From NCBI RefSeq assembly GCF_018742245.1, contig NZ_CP036132.1, forward strand, positions 553,001-617,000: a DNA stretch of 64,000 nt, read 5' to 3'. A program made the position numbers and the translations under genes. The notes beneath the pieces are model-generated. The model was not told where the DNA came from and made no database searches. It saw only the letters and a list, made by a program, of their open reading frames with translations. Every line of letters starts with the position of its first letter. Position 1 is the stretch's first letter. Below, in pieces: positions 32,184-41,958 of this stretch. The DNA comes from Bacillus mycoides. GTDB lineage: Bacteria; Bacillota; Bacilli; Bacillales; Bacillaceae_G.

Positions 32184-35126
32184 ATGACAGAACAGACAGT
32201 CCGTGTAACCGTTGATGGTAAAGAATTTTTCGCATCAGGTGAAAAGACGATACTCCAATTATTTAACGAAAGTAATTTAGAACATCCTCAAATTTGTCAT
32301 GTACCAGAGGTAGATCCTATTCAAACTTGTGATACATGTATTGTAGAAGTAGATGGAAAGTTAATGCGTGCTTGTTCAACAAAGTTGGAAGATGGCATGC
32401 ATATTGAGAGGCAATCGGAACGTGCGAAGGAAGCACAAACTGAAGCGATGGATCGAATATTAGAGAATCATTTATTGTACTGTACGGTATGTGATAATAA
32501 TAATGGTAACTGTAAAGTCCACAATACAGTAGATATGATGGGAATTGAAGAACAGAAATATCCATATGAACCGAAAGTAAGTGCATGCGAAGTGGATACG
32601 TCGCATCCATTCTATCGATACGACCCAAATCAATGTATTGCCTGTGGGCAGTGTGTAGAAGTATGCCAAAATTTACAAGTGAATGAAACTTTATCGATTG
32701 ATTGGAGTTTAGACCGCCCACGTGTTATTTGGGACAATGGTGTGAATATAAATGACTCGTCTTGTGTTAGCTGTGGGCAATGTGTAACAGTTTGTCCTTG
32801 TAATGCATTAATGGAAAAAACGATGCTAGGAGAAGCTGGATTTATGACTGGTTTAAAACCAGATGTGCTAAATCCAATGATTGATTTTGTAAAAGATGTA
32901 GAGCCTGGATATAGCAGTATTTTAGCAGTTTCAGAAGTAGAGTCCGCGATGCGTAAGACGAAAATTAATAAGACAAAAACAGTGTGTACATTTTGTGGTG
33001 TAGGTTGTTCATTTGAAGTCTGGACGAAAGATCGTCAAATTTTAAAAGTGCAACCTGTTTCAGATGCACCGGTTAATGGTATTTCCACATGTGTAAAAGG
33101 CAAATTCGGATGGGACTTTGTGAACAGTGAAGAGCGTATTACAAAGCCGTTAATTCGCCAAGGAGATATGTTTGTTGAGGCTTCATGGGAAGAGGCTCTT
33201 GAAGTTGTTGCATCTAATATGCAACATATTAAATCAGAATATGGTAGCGATGCGTTTGGGTTTATTTCTTCTTCGAAAGTAACAAATGAAGAAAACTATC
33301 TTATGCAAAAACTAGCTCGTCAAATATATGGAACAAATAATGTAGATAACTGTTCCCGTTATTGCCAATCTCCAGCAACAGACGGTTTATTTAAAACTGT
33401 CGGTATGGGCGGAGATGCTGGAACAGTGAAAGATATTGCTGAGGCAGGTCTTGTTATTATTGTTGGTGCAAATCCAACAGAAGGACATCCTGTACTTGCA
33501 ACTAGAGTGAAACGTGCTCATAAATTACATGAACAAAAACTAATTGTCGCAGACCTTCGTAAACATGAAATGGCGGAGCGTGCTGATATATTTGTTCACC
33601 CGAGTCAAGGGACGGATTATGTATGGCTTGCTGGGATAACGAAATACATTATCGATCAAGATTGGCACGATAAAAAGTTCATAGCTGAAAATGTAAAGAA
33701 TTTTGATGAATATAGCAAAATGCTAGAGAAATATACGCTTGATTATACTGAGAAAATTACAGGGATTTCTAAAGCTCAGTTAAAAGAAATGGCTCGTATG
33801 GTATATGAAGCAGATGGTACTTGTATACTTTGGGGAATGGGTGTAACTCAAAATACAGGAGGAAGTACAACGTCGGCAGCAATTTCAAATTTACTTCTCG
33901 TTACAGGTAACTACCGTCGTCCTGGTGCCGGTGCGTATCCGTTACGCGGGCATAATAACGTACAAGGTGCTTGTGATATGGCGACATTACCGAACTGGCT
34001 TCCGGGTTACCAAGCAGTTTCAGATGATGTGCATCGTGCGAAATTTGAAAAAGCATACGGTACTACCATTCCGAAAGAACCGGGATTAAATAATATCGCA
34101 ATGTTACTTGCGGCCGAAGAAGGAAAACTGCGTGGTATGTATGTTATGGGAGAAGAAATGGCTTTAGTAGATTCAAATGCCAACCATGTACAACATATTT
34201 TAGCGAATTTAGACTTCCTTGTTGTTCAAGATATGTTCTTATCGAAAACAGCTCGTTTTGCCGATGTTATTTTACCGGCAGCACCAAGCTTAGAAAAGGA
34301 AGGAACATTTACAAATACAGAGCGCCGTATTCAAAGATTGTATGAAGTATTGAAGCCACTTGGTGATTCTAAACCAGATTGGTGGATTTTACAAAAAGTA
34401 GCTCGTGCACTGGGCGGAGACTGGAATTATGGAAGTCCAAGTGAAATTATGGATGAAATTGCATCGCTTGCCCCGTTATATTCACAAGCAACGTATGACC
34501 GTTTAGAAGGCTGGAATAGTTTATGTTGGGGTAGCCATGATGGTAGTGATACACCGTTATTATATGTAGATGGATTTAACTTCCCAGACAAACTAGCACG
34601 ATTATCACTAGATGAATGGGTTCCGCCAGTTGTAGCACCAGATGAGTATGATTTACTATTAAATAATGGCCGTATACTAGAGCATTTCCATGAAGGAAAT
34701 ATGACGAATAAGTCGGCTGGAATTTTATCTAAAGTGTCTGAAGTATTTGTTGAAATTTCACCTGAACTTGCTAAAGAACGCAATGTGAAAGATGGTGGTC
34801 TTGTAGAGTTAGCATCACCATTTGGAAAGATTAAAGTACAAGCGCTTGTTACAGATCGTGTAACTGGAAATGAGTTATATTTGCCGATGCATGCGACAGT
34901 AAATGAAGAGGCAATCAATATTTTAACAGGAACAGCAACAGACATTTATACGTGTACACCAGCTTATAAACAAACAATGGTGAAACTGCGCGTATTACGT
35001 GAAAAAGGAAATCGTCCGTTACCATCTTCAAACCCGAGAGATAAAAAACGCCATCCGCAAAATGGTGTTGAAATCGAGAAAAAGTGGCAAAGAAAACAAT
35101 ACGTATCACTTGTGGACCAGAATTAG
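32184..35126 (+). CDS. Formate dehydrogenase alpha subunit, molybdopterin type (YjgC-like)
   Basis: A 980-residue cytoplasmic enzyme oxidising formate to CO2. In order it has a 2Fe-2S domain (CHVPEVDPIQTCDTC), a His/Cys-ligated cluster region (HLLYCTVCDNNNGNC), two 4Fe-4S motifs (CIACGQCVEVC and CVSCGQCVTVC), the molybdopterin-oxidoreductase 4Fe-4S site (CTFCGVGC) and bis-MGD domains. The metal ligand is C394 in SRYCQSPA, so this is a cysteine, not selenocysteine, enzyme. Length and layout match B. subtilis YjgC. It is co-transcribed with a DUF1641 protein. The acceptor is unknown. Confidence 0.92.
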   Translation: MTEQTVRVTVDGKEFFASGEKTILQLFNESNLEHPQICHVPEVDPIQTCDTCIVEVDGKLMRACSTKLEDGMHIERQSERAKEAQTEAMDRILENHLLYCTVCDNNNGNCKVHNTVDMMGIEEQKYPYEPKVSACEVDTSHPFYRYDPNQCIACGQCVEVCQNLQVNETLSIDWSLDRPRVIWDNGVNINDSSCVSCGQCVTVCPCNALMEKTMLGEAGFMTGLKPDVLNPMIDFVKDVEPGYSSILAVSEVESAMRKTKINKTKTVCTFCGVGCSFEVWTKDRQILKVQPVSDAPVNGISTCVKGKFGWDFVNSEERITKPLIRQGDMFVEASWEEALEVVASNMQHIKSEYGSDAFGFISSSKVTNEENYLMQKLARQIYGTNNVDNCSRYCQSPATDGLFKTVGMGGDAGTVKDIAEAGLVIIVGANPTEGHPVLATRVKRAHKLHEQKLIVADLRKHEMAERADIFVHPSQGTDYVWLAGITKYIIDQDWHDKKFIAENVKNFDEYSKMLEKYTLDYTEKITGISKAQLKEMARMVYEADGTCILWGMGVTQNTGGSTTSAAISNLLLVTGNYRRPGAGAYPLRGHNNVQGACDMATLPNWLPGYQAVSDDVHRAKFEKAYGTTIPKEPGLNNIAMLLAAEEGKLRGMYVMGEEMALVDSNANHVQHILANLDFLVVQDMFLSKTARFADVILPAAPSLEKEGTFTNTERRIQRLYEVLKPLGDSKPDWWILQKVARALGGDWNYGSPSEIMDEIASLAPLYSQATYDRLEGWNSLCWGSHDGSDTPLLYVDGFNFPDKLARLSLDEWVPPVVAPDEYDLLLNNGRILEHFHEGNMTNKSAGILSKVSEVFVEISPELAKERNVKDGGLVELASPFGKIKVQALVTDRVTGNELYLPMHATVNEEAINILTGTATDIYTCTPAYKQTMVKLRVLREKGNRPLPSSNPRDKKRHPQNGVEIEKKWQRKQYVSLVDQN

Positions 35127-35138
35127 GGGGCGGAGATA

Positions 35139-35621
35139 GTGGCAAAAGAGATTACTTTAATTAAAAAGAAGATTGTAACAGAAGAAGAAAAAAAACAGCA
35201 AGTAACAGATGAGTTGTTAAATGATCTAGCTGAAAATAGAGAAGCAGTAGAAGAGACGATGCAGCTATTAGCGCAGTTGCACAAAGCTGGAATTTTAGAT
35301 GCAGCAATTAGTTTACTTGCTGCAAAAGAAGATGTTTCCAAAATAGCTGTTGAACAATTGAATCGTGAACCAGTAAAAAACGCATTAAACAATATGATGG
35401 GGGCAGGAGAGGCATTATCTTCAGTGGACCCAGAAATAACGAAACAAATAACATCTAGTTTAGTCACTGGATTACAATTTGCAACGGATGAGCTGAAAAA
35501 TGGAAAGAAAACAAAAGTGATGGATTTCTTTAAGGTATTAAAAGATCCAGATATCAACAGGGCGATTACATTCGGTTTTAGTTTCTTAAAAGCATTTGGA
35601 CAAGGATTAGAGAAAAAATAG
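35139..35621 (+). CDS. DUF1641 protein (YjgD-like), formate dehydrogenase partner
   Basis: A 160-residue soluble, helix-rich protein starting at GTG after GGGGGCGGAG. It has the DUF1641 central segment (AAISLLAAKEDVSKIAVEQLNREPVKNALNNMMGAGEAL, a helical pair). It follows the formate dehydrogenase by 12 nt, like B. subtilis yjgC-yjgD. The role is probably an assembly or electron-transfer partner of the dehydrogenase; this is inferred from consistent pairing. Confidence 0.82.
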   Translation: MAKEITLIKKKIVTEEEKKQQVTDELLNDLAENREAVEETMQLLAQLHKAGILDAAISLLAAKEDVSKIAVEQLNREPVKNALNNMMGAGEALSSVDPEITKQITSSLVTGLQFATDELKNGKKTKVMDFFKVLKDPDINRAITFGFSFLKAFGQGLEKK

Positions 35622-35630
35622 AGTGAGTGA

Positions 35631-35664
35631 AAAAAAGTGATGGGATTAGCCATCACTTTTTTCA
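35631..35664 (+). terminator. Terminator of the formate dehydrogenase operon
   Basis: AAAAAAGTGATGG pairs with CCATCACTTTTTT around a 6-nt loop. Confidence 0.9.
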
Positions 35665-35777
35665 TTATATGTATAAGAGTGTTCATGTTAAGCGGAATAT
35701 ATTATTATTAAAAAGATGGATTGGAACTGGAAATGTGGAATCCATCTCAAATACCGTTTTAGAATTTGGAGGAATAT

Positions 35778-37649
35778 ATGCAACACCGTAAAAAACTATC
35801 TATACCAGGAGTAATGGGACATTCCTTTCAAACAGTTAGATTTGCTTTTTGGAATGTATTAACCTTTCAACTTGTTTATAAATTATTAGCAGCGATTGTA
35901 TTTGTCCCGCTATTTGGGATCATTTTTAATAAGTTATTGTATTTTGGTGGTTATGCAAATGCAACGAACGATGAATTATTAGTGTTTTTAAAGACACCAT
36001 ACGGCATCGTGGCAATCGTAATTTTGTCATTGTTAGCACTGTTTCTTATTTTTACGGAATTTGCGGTACTTATTATTATTTCGTATTTTGCTCATAAAAG
36101 ACAAAAGGTGAAATTACGTCCGATTTTATATAAAACGGTAACGTATTTACCTACTCTTTTCACATATTGCTTACCAGGATTTATTTTATATGCTGTCGTA
36201 TTATTACCTCTTTTAAATATGGGATATGAAACGGCATTAATTCCGCAAATTCAAATTCCTAACTTTATTACAGGAGAACTCTTCAAGACAACGATGGGAC
36301 AAGTTGGTTATTACACGTTCTTTGCTGTAGTCGCGTATTTGAACCTTCGCTGGATTTTTGTTCTACCTATTGTCGTTTTAGAGCAAAAAACATTTCGCGT
36401 GGCAGCACGCAAAAGTGCAGCTTTAGTAAAAGAAAGCTTTTTTAAAGTACTATTCTTTTTAGTAGGTTTTTTCATTTCAATAGGGATTGTGTATATTGTA
36501 TTTTGGGGAATATATTTATTGTGCCTATGGGGTGTGTATGAATTTACAAACCCGAAAGGAACATTCGCATTGTTAGCTGAATCAACAATGTCTGTATTCC
36601 TAACAAGTACATTGTATTTATTTAGCTTTATCGTGACACCATTTTATATTATGGCGATTACGCGATTGTATTTGCAAAAGGTTCCGGTTGAAGATGTTTT
36701 ACTAGAAGAAGGATTAGACTATTCAAAATCGAAAGCAGATAAATGTTTCTTCCAAAAACATCGTTGGAAATTTATTGGTGTATATATTGTGGGAATTATT
36801 ATTGCTGGAATGGTCGTTGCCTTCATTGTAACCTTTATTTCAAATTCGTATAAAGAACCGATTATTATGGCACATCGTGGATATATATCAAAAGGGGTAG
36901 AAAATACGAAAGAAGCTGTGCAAGGTGCTATTGATGCAAAAGCAGATTACGCTGAAATCGATGTACTGCAAACGAAAGATGGCGAGCTGGCAGTAATTCA
37001 TGATTTGAAGTTAAAACGTCTTGCCAATGAGAATGTACATGTATCAGATTTGACAATGGATGAGTTAAGGAAACTTACTCTTAGCCAAGATGGATTCTCA
37101 GGGGGAATTAGCACATTAGATGAAATTATTAAGCTTTCAAAAAATAGAATAAAACTCAATATAGAAGTGAAGCTTCACGGTAATGAGAAGGATTTCGTAA
37201 ATAAAGTACTAAAAACAATTAAAGATAATGACTTTGAGAAACAATGTGTTATTCAAACGTTACATTATCCGCTCATTAAAGAGTTTAAGCGTGCAAATCC
37301 AGATATAAAAGTAGGATATATACTTTATGCAAGTAGAGCTAACTTAAAGAATGTGAAGGCTGATTTTTATGTAGCAGAAGAATATATGTTAAATAAGAAA
37401 TTAGTAAAAGAAGCAAGGAAGTTAAATAAGCCAATTTACGTATGGACAGTAAATGATATGGAAAGTTTAAAGGCATATTATAAGTTAAACGTAGATGGTA
37501 TCATTACCGATTATCCTGAAGACGCAGGTGAAACAATTAAGATGTTAAAAGAACAAGAAGCTGAAGAAAGCGATATATTTGATAAAATTACAGAAACGAC
37601 AGAAGACTTGTTTTCAAAATTATTTATAAGTTACCCAGCTGCTGGTTAA
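35778..37649 (+). CDS. Membrane-domain glycerophosphodiester phosphodiesterase
   Basis: A 623-residue protein with an N-terminal membrane domain of about six TM helices (about 20-300) and one further TM (about 332-355) before a GDPD catalytic TIM barrel (about 365-600). Active-site motifs are AHRG, AEIDVLQTKDGELAVIHD and NIEVKLHG, with the HRG and EID residues binding metal and phosphate. It cleaves glycerophosphodiesters, possibly including lipoteichoic acid or deacylated lipids at the outer face. I chose ATG 35778 with GGAGG 6 nt before it; the frame could extend to 35766 but with no ribosome site. Confidence 0.87.
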   Translation: MQHRKKLSIPGVMGHSFQTVRFAFWNVLTFQLVYKLLAAIVFVPLFGIIFNKLLYFGGYANATNDELLVFLKTPYGIVAIVILSLLALFLIFTEFAVLIIISYFAHKRQKVKLRPILYKTVTYLPTLFTYCLPGFILYAVVLLPLLNMGYETALIPQIQIPNFITGELFKTTMGQVGYYTFFAVVAYLNLRWIFVLPIVVLEQKTFRVAARKSAALVKESFFKVLFFLVGFFISIGIVYIVFWGIYLLCLWGVYEFTNPKGTFALLAESTMSVFLTSTLYLFSFIVTPFYIMAITRLYLQKVPVEDVLLEEGLDYSKSKADKCFFQKHRWKFIGVYIVGIIIAGMVVAFIVTFISNSYKEPIIMAHRGYISKGVENTKEAVQGAIDAKADYAEIDVLQTKDGELAVIHDLKLKRLANENVHVSDLTMDELRKLTLSQDGFSGGISTLDEIIKLSKNRIKLNIEVKLHGNEKDFVNKVLKTIKDNDFEKQCVIQTLHYPLIKEFKRANPDIKVGYILYASRANLKNVKADFYVAEEYMLNKKLVKEARKLNKPIYVWTVNDMESLKAYYKLNVDGIITDYPEDAGETIKMLKEQEAEESDIFDKITETTEDLFSKLFISYPAAG

Positions 37650-37672
37650 ATGCCAGTAGCTGTTTTTTTTAT
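37636..37672 (+). terminator. Terminator of the GDPD gene
   Basis: CAGCTGCTGG pairs with CCAGTAGCTG and is followed by eight T residues. The first arm overlaps the end of the coding region. Confidence 0.9.
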
Positions 37673-37904
37673 GAAAAGAATATATTTCTAAAGTATTGTA
37701 CAAAGTAATAAGTGTATATGTATACGTAACTACTTAGTTTTTTTACATTGTTACGTTATTGTCAAATAATAAATAATAACTATGCATTTTGAATGGATAT
37801 AATAGAAATAGAGTGATAGATGATGAAGTGGTACGCAGAACTCAATAGAATCCATGTTTTATATATTTACACTATTCTAAATATATAAACTTTAAAAAAA
37901 TAGT
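37673..37904 (+). other. AT-rich region upstream of ald
   Basis: About 230 nt with no convincing ORF or RNA gene. It leads into the cre-like site and promoter region of alanine dehydrogenase. Confidence 0.4.
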
Positions 37905-37920
37905 ATGTTAGCGTTTTCAT
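37905..37920 (+). promoter_or_regulatory. cre-like site upstream of ald
   Basis: ATGTTAGCGTTTTCAT matches WTGNAANCGNWWNCAW except for T at one A position. A likely -10 region (TAGAAT) is about 20 nt downstream, so the site would overlap the promoter. Confidence 0.6.
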
Positions 37921-38019
37921 AACTTTTAAGTTATGCTAGAATAAGGACATAAGTTATTAATTATTTAAAAAAGAAAAAAGAATTCCTTTTTTCTGTTAAT
38001 TATAAGGGGGCATTTCATT

Positions 38020-39153
38020 ATGCGTATTGGGGTACCAGCAGAAATTAAAAACAACGAAAACCGTGTGGCAATGACACCAGCAGGTGTTGTACATTTAGTT
38101 CGTAACAATCACGAAGTATTCATTCAAAAGGATGCAGGTGTAGGATCTGGTTTCACAGATGCTCAGTATGTTGAAGCGGGAGCAAAAATTGTTGATACAG
38201 CTGAAGAAGCTTGGAACATGGAAATGGTTATGAAAGTTAAGGAACCAGTTGAAAGCGAATACAAACACTTCAGCGAAGGTTTAATCTTATTCACATACTT
38301 ACACTTAGCTCCAGAACCAGAATTAACAAAAGCGTTAATTGAAAAGAAAGTTGTTGCTATCGCATATGAAACAGTACAATTAGAAAACCGTTCATTACCA
38401 TTACTTGCACCTATGAGTGAAGTAGCTGGTCGTATGGCTGCACAAATCGGTGCGCAATTCCTTGAGAAAAACAAAGGCGGTAAAGGTATCTTACTTGCAG
38501 GTGTTCCAGGAGTTAAACGTGGTAAAGTAACAATTATCGGTGGTGGACAAGCTGGTACAAATGCTGCTAAAATTGCAGTTGGACTAGGTGCGGATGTAAC
38601 AATCATCGACTTAAGTGCAGAACGTCTTCGTCAATTAGATGACATTTTCGGAAACCAAGTAAAAACTTTAATGTCTAATCCTTACAATATTGCAGAAGCT
38701 GTAAAAGAATCTGATCTTGTAATCGGTGCAGTATTAATCCCAGGTGCAAAAGCGCCAAAACTTGTAACAGAAGAAATGATTAAATCAATGGAACAAGGTT
38801 CTGTTGTTGTAGATATCGCGATTGACCAAGGTGGTATTTTCGAAACAACTGACCGTATTACAACTCATGATAACCCAACTTATGAAAAACACGGCGTTGT
38901 GCATTATGCAGTTGCAAACATGCCAGGTGCGGTTCCACGTACATCAACTCTTGCATTAACAAACGTAACAGTACCATATGCAGTACAAATTGCTAACAAA
39001 GGCTACAAAGAAGCTTGCCTAGGCAACACTGCATTATTAAAAGGTATTAATACATTAGAAGGCTATGTAACATTCGAAGCAGTTGCAGAAGCTCACGGTG
39101 TAGAGTACAAAGGTGCAAAAGAATTATTAGAAGCAGAAACAGTATCTTGCTAA
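38020..39153 (+). CDS. ald: Alanine dehydrogenase
   Basis: A 377-residue enzyme catalysing L-alanine + NAD+ + H2O to pyruvate + NH4+ + NADH. The typical start [20 protein letters not shown], the Lys-containing [40 protein letters not shown] (Rossmann glycine loop) and [16 protein letters not shown] (active-site Asn/Asp loop) are all present. AAGGGGGC precedes the ATG. It is followed after a hairpin by an amino acid permease, consistent with alanine uptake and use during growth on amino acids, sporulation and germination. Confidence 0.96.
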   Translation: MRIGVPAEIKNNENRVAMTPAGVVHLVRNNHEVFIQKDAGVGSGFTDAQYVEAGAKIVDTAEEAWNMEMVMKVKEPVESEYKHFSEGLILFTYLHLAPEPELTKALIEKKVVAIAYETVQLENRSLPLLAPMSEVAGRMAAQIGAQFLEKNKGGKGILLAGVPGVKRGKVTIIGGGQAGTNAAKIAVGLGADVTIIDLSAERLRQLDDIFGNQVKTLMSNPYNIAEAVKESDLVIGAVLIPGAKAPKLVTEEMIKSMEQGSVVVDIAIDQGGIFETTDRITTHDNPTYEKHGVVHYAVANMPGAVPRTSTLALTNVTVPYAVQIANKGYKEACLGNTALLKGINTLEGYVTFEAVAEAHGVEYKGAKELLEAETVSC

Positions 39154-39202
39154 TAGAAGCATTATACAAAACAAAATCGAACAATATATAAAACAACATG
39201 AT

Positions 39203-39235
39203 AAGAGCTAAGAGATAATACCTCTTAGCTCTTCT
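39203..39235 (+). terminator. Hairpin between ald and the permease gene
   Basis: AAGAGCTAAGAG pairs with CTCTTAGCTCTT around a 7-nt loop. The weak T run suggests partial termination or mRNA processing between ald and the permease. Confidence 0.7.
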
Positions 39236-39256
39236 TGGTAAAAGGGGGCATTCATC

Positions 39257-40672
39257 GTGGCCAACCTATTTAAAAAGAAATCCGTTACGCAATTGTTAGG
39301 GGAAAGTAAAAGTAAAACTTTGACGAAAACGCTAGGGGCATTTGACCTAACAATGCTAGGGATTGGTGCGATAATTGGTACAGGAGTTCTAGTATTAACG
39401 GGATTAGTAGCAGCAAGAGATGCTGGTCCAGCAGTTATTTTTTCATTCATGATTGCAGCAATTGTTTGTGGATTTGCAGCTTTATGTTATGCAGAGGTTG
39501 CATCTGCACTTCCTGTTTCAGGTAGTGTGTACACATATTCATATGCAACAATTGGTGAGTTTGTTGCCCATTTAATGGGATGGACATTGCTATCCGTATA
39601 TGTCGTAACAACTGCCGCAGTAGCTGGCGGATGGACAGGTTATTTCAATAATTTAGTGAGCGGATTGGGAATTGAAATTCCTAAAGCATTGTTAACGATT
39701 CCAGCGCAAGGTGGTATGGTGAACTTACCCGCAGTTATCGTTACGTTGGTGATAACTTGGTTATTATCACGTGGTACAAAAGAAAGTAAGCGTGTGAATA
39801 ACATAATGGTATTAATTAAAATTGGTATTGTTGTTTTATTCATTGCAGTTGGTGTATTCTACGTGAAACCAGAAAACTGGATACCATTTGCACCGTACGG
39901 CTTAAGTGGAGTCTTCGCCGGAGGAGCAGCAGTATTCTTCGCTTTCTTAGGATTTGATGCATTAGCAACTTCTGCTGAAGAAGTGAAAAATCCACAACGT
40001 GATTTGCCGATTGGTATTATTGCTTCATTAGTCATTTGTACAATCATTTATGTTGTAGTTTGTCTCGTTATGACAGGTATGGTTTCTTATAAGGAATTAG
40101 ATGTACCTGAAGCGATGGCCTATGTATTAGAAGTTGTAGGACAAGATAAAGTGGCTGGTGTAATCGCTATTGGAGCTGTAATTGGTATTATGGCTGTAAT
40201 TTTCGCATACATCTACGCTACGACACGTGTATTCTTCGCTATGAGCCGTGACGGTTTATTGCCAAAATCTTTTGCGAAAATTAACAAGAAGACAGAAGCA
40301 CCAACATTTTCAGTTTGGTTAACAGGAATTGGTAGTGCTTTAATTGCCGGATTTATCGATTTAAAAGAATTGTCGAATTTAGCGAATATTGGAGCGTTAT
40401 TAACATTTGCGATGGTTGGTGTAACTGTCATCATTCTTCGTAAAACGCATCCGAAATTACAACGTGGATTTATGGTACCACTTGTACCGATCTTACCGAT
40501 TATTTCAGTTGCAAGCTGTCTATTCTTAATGGTAAATCTACCGTTAAAAACATGGATATACTTCGGTGTTTGGTTAGCAATCGGAGTGGTTGTATACTTT
40601 GTTTATTCGAAAAAACATAGTCATTTAAAAGACGATGGAAGTTCGCAAGATAGTTTAGAAAAAGCTAATTAA
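39257..40672 (+). CDS. APC-family amino acid permease (YfnA-like)
   Basis: A 471-residue transporter of 12 predicted TM helices with the APC helix 1 motif LTMLGIGAIIGTGVLVLTG (about 31-50) and AAVFFAFLGFDALATSAEEVKNPQRDLP in helix 6. The cationic amino acid transporter-type subgroup imports small or branched amino acids by proton symport. The start is GTG with AAGGGGG upstream. The location after ald suggests alanine is a substrate, but this is inference. Confidence 0.88.
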   Translation: MANLFKKKSVTQLLGESKSKTLTKTLGAFDLTMLGIGAIIGTGVLVLTGLVAARDAGPAVIFSFMIAAIVCGFAALCYAEVASALPVSGSVYTYSYATIGEFVAHLMGWTLLSVYVVTTAAVAGGWTGYFNNLVSGLGIEIPKALLTIPAQGGMVNLPAVIVTLVITWLLSRGTKESKRVNNIMVLIKIGIVVLFIAVGVFYVKPENWIPFAPYGLSGVFAGGAAVFFAFLGFDALATSAEEVKNPQRDLPIGIIASLVICTIIYVVVCLVMTGMVSYKELDVPEAMAYVLEVVGQDKVAGVIAIGAVIGIMAVIFAYIYATTRVFFAMSRDGLLPKSFAKINKKTEAPTFSVWLTGIGSALIAGFIDLKELSNLANIGALLTFAMVGVTVIILRKTHPKLQRGFMVPLVPILPIISVASCLFLMVNLPLKTWIYFGVWLAIGVVVYFVYSKKHSHLKDDGSSQDSLEKAN

Positions 40673-40689
40673 AGGGATATAAAGTTAGT

Positions 40690-40727
40690 AAGCCTTGTGC
40701 GTCTAGGGAGCGCGCAAGGCTTTTTCT
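40690..40727 (+). terminator. Terminator after the permease gene
   Basis: AAGCCTTGTGC pairs with GCGCAAGGCTT (one wobble) around an 11-nt loop and continues TTTC. Confidence 0.85.
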
Positions 40728-40798
40728 TTTGGGGAAATAAAGGAGACCAATGTTATGTTGTCGAATTTTTATGTCGGAATATAAGAAGGGGTGGAAAG

Positions 40799-41350
40799 AT
40801 GGAGGCGAAAGTTGTCGTTGGAGCAGAGGGATATAATAATAACCCAGGTTGGTTACATACGAATGAAGAAGAATTAAATTTATTAAAAAGAGAAACGTGG
40901 CTTAATAAATTTCAGCCTAATTCTTTATCAGTAATTTTGGCTGAACACGTATGGGAGCATTTATCGTATGAAGAAGGTATAGAAGCAGCTAAAATATGCT
41001 ATGAATTTTTACAAGATGAGGGTTACATTCGTTGTGCGGTACCAGATGCATTTTTTCCAAATGAAGAATATCAGCAAGGTGTGCAAGTAGGAGGGCCAGG
41101 TCCATTAGATCATCCGGCTGCAAGTCATAAAATTGTACATAACTATAAAACGATTGTATCTATGTTTGAAGTAGCGGGTTTTCAAGTAAAGTTGCTAGAG
41201 TATTGCGATGAAAATGGAGAATTTCAGTATAATGATTGGAATGAGCAAGGAGGTTTTATTTATCGATCGAAACGTTTTGATTATAGAAATCAGGATGGTA
41301 AATTAGGATTCGCTTCGTTAATTGTGGATGCAGTGAAAGTTAATAAATAA
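40799..41350 (+). CDS. Putative SAM-dependent methyltransferase-like protein
   Basis: A 183-residue protein with the second half of a class I methyltransferase pattern: NSLSVILAEHVWEHLSYEEGIEAAKICYEFLQDEGYIRCAVPD resembles the post-motif region where HVxEH and LKPGG-like strands occur. The N-terminal SAM-binding glycine loop is not clear, so the activity is uncertain. ATG 40799 has AAGGGGTGG 6-7 nt upstream. It is monocistronic. No methyl acceptor can be named. Confidence 0.65.
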   Translation: MEAKVVVGAEGYNNNPGWLHTNEEELNLLKRETWLNKFQPNSLSVILAEHVWEHLSYEEGIEAAKICYEFLQDEGYIRCAVPDAFFPNEEYQQGVQVGGPGPLDHPAASHKIVHNYKTIVSMFEVAGFQVKLLEYCDENGEFQYNDWNEQGGFIYRSKRFDYRNQDGKLGFASLIVDAVKVNK

Positions 41351-41351
41351 G

Positions 41352-41386
41352 AAAAGGATGTGCGATAGCTTTCGTGCATCCTTTTT
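41352..41386 (+). terminator. Terminator after the methyltransferase-like gene
   Basis: AAAAGGATGTGCG pairs with GTGCATCCTTTT (one mismatch) around a 9-nt loop and ends in T residues. Confidence 0.8.
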
Positions 41387-41473
41387 GTATGAAGAGCATG
41401 ATAGATGCGGAGAATATTTAGGTGTTTATTTTGAAATGTGAACGAAATTGTCAAAAAAATCTTACGGATTTTA

Positions 41474-41536
41474 TTGACACATATGAACAGACGCTCATAT
41501 AATAAGAGTATAAGATATATGAATGATTGTTCATAT
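41474..41536 (+). promoter_or_regulatory. Promoter and two operators of the cadC-cadA-type operon
   Basis: TTGACA (41474-41479) and TATAAT (41498-41503) are 18 nt apart. ATATGAACAGACGCTCATAT (41481-41500) fills the spacer and a second copy ATATGAATGATTGTTCATAT (41517-41536) lies just downstream. Both are imperfect inverted repeats with ATATGA/TCATAT ends, the pattern of ArsR/SmtB operators. Binding of the repressor here would block RNA polymerase until metal releases it. Confidence 0.8.
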
Positions 41537-41560
41537 GTTCAATTAAAGAGGTGAGCTATA

Positions 41561-41938
41561 ATGGCTGGAAATAAAATAGAAACGCAACAGGAAGCATGTT
41601 CTCAAACGGTAATTCACGAGGAAATCGTGGATCAAGTAAAACAAACAATTCCGACTGATGAAAGTTTAAGTAAAGTAGCAGAATTATTTAAAGTATTAGG
41701 TGACCGTACACGTACGAGAATATTACATGCATTATTTGAAGCTGAAATGTGTGTTTGTGATTTAGCTTATTTATTAGGAATGACGCAATCTTCAATCTCA
41801 CATCAGCTTCGTGTATTAAAGCAAGCAAAGCTTGTAAAGAACCGTAAAGAAGGAAAGGTAGTTTATTATTCATTAGCTGATCAACACGTAATTCATATCT
41901 TCGAGCAAGCGTTTGAACACGTAAACGAGGAAGAATAA
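41561..41938 (+). CDS. cadC: ArsR/SmtB-family metal-responsive repressor (CadC-like)
   Basis: A 125-residue winged-helix repressor. AEMCVCDLAYLLGMTQSSISHQLRVLKQAKLV contains the metal-site C-V-C in the recognition-helix region; a single N-terminal Cys (EACSQTV) takes the place of the two usual in CadC. The C-terminal helix keeps D-x-H...H-x-x-E (ADQHVIHIFEQAFEH), the alpha-5 zinc site. It should repress the operon and be released by Cd2+, Pb2+ or Zn2+. It precedes the P-type ATPase by 20 nt. Confidence 0.85.
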   Translation: MAGNKIETQQEACSQTVIHEEIVDQVKQTIPTDESLSKVAELFKVLGDRTRTRILHALFEAEMCVCDLAYLLGMTQSSISHQLRVLKQAKLVKNRKEGKVVYYSLADQHVIHIFEQAFEHVNEEE

Positions 41939-41958
41939 AAACGCGAGGAGGGAGAACG

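Noticed and set aside
35123..35686. 187-codon minus-strand frame over the DUF1641 gene
   Set aside because: It is the antisense shadow of an operon gene with a good ribosome site and known family.
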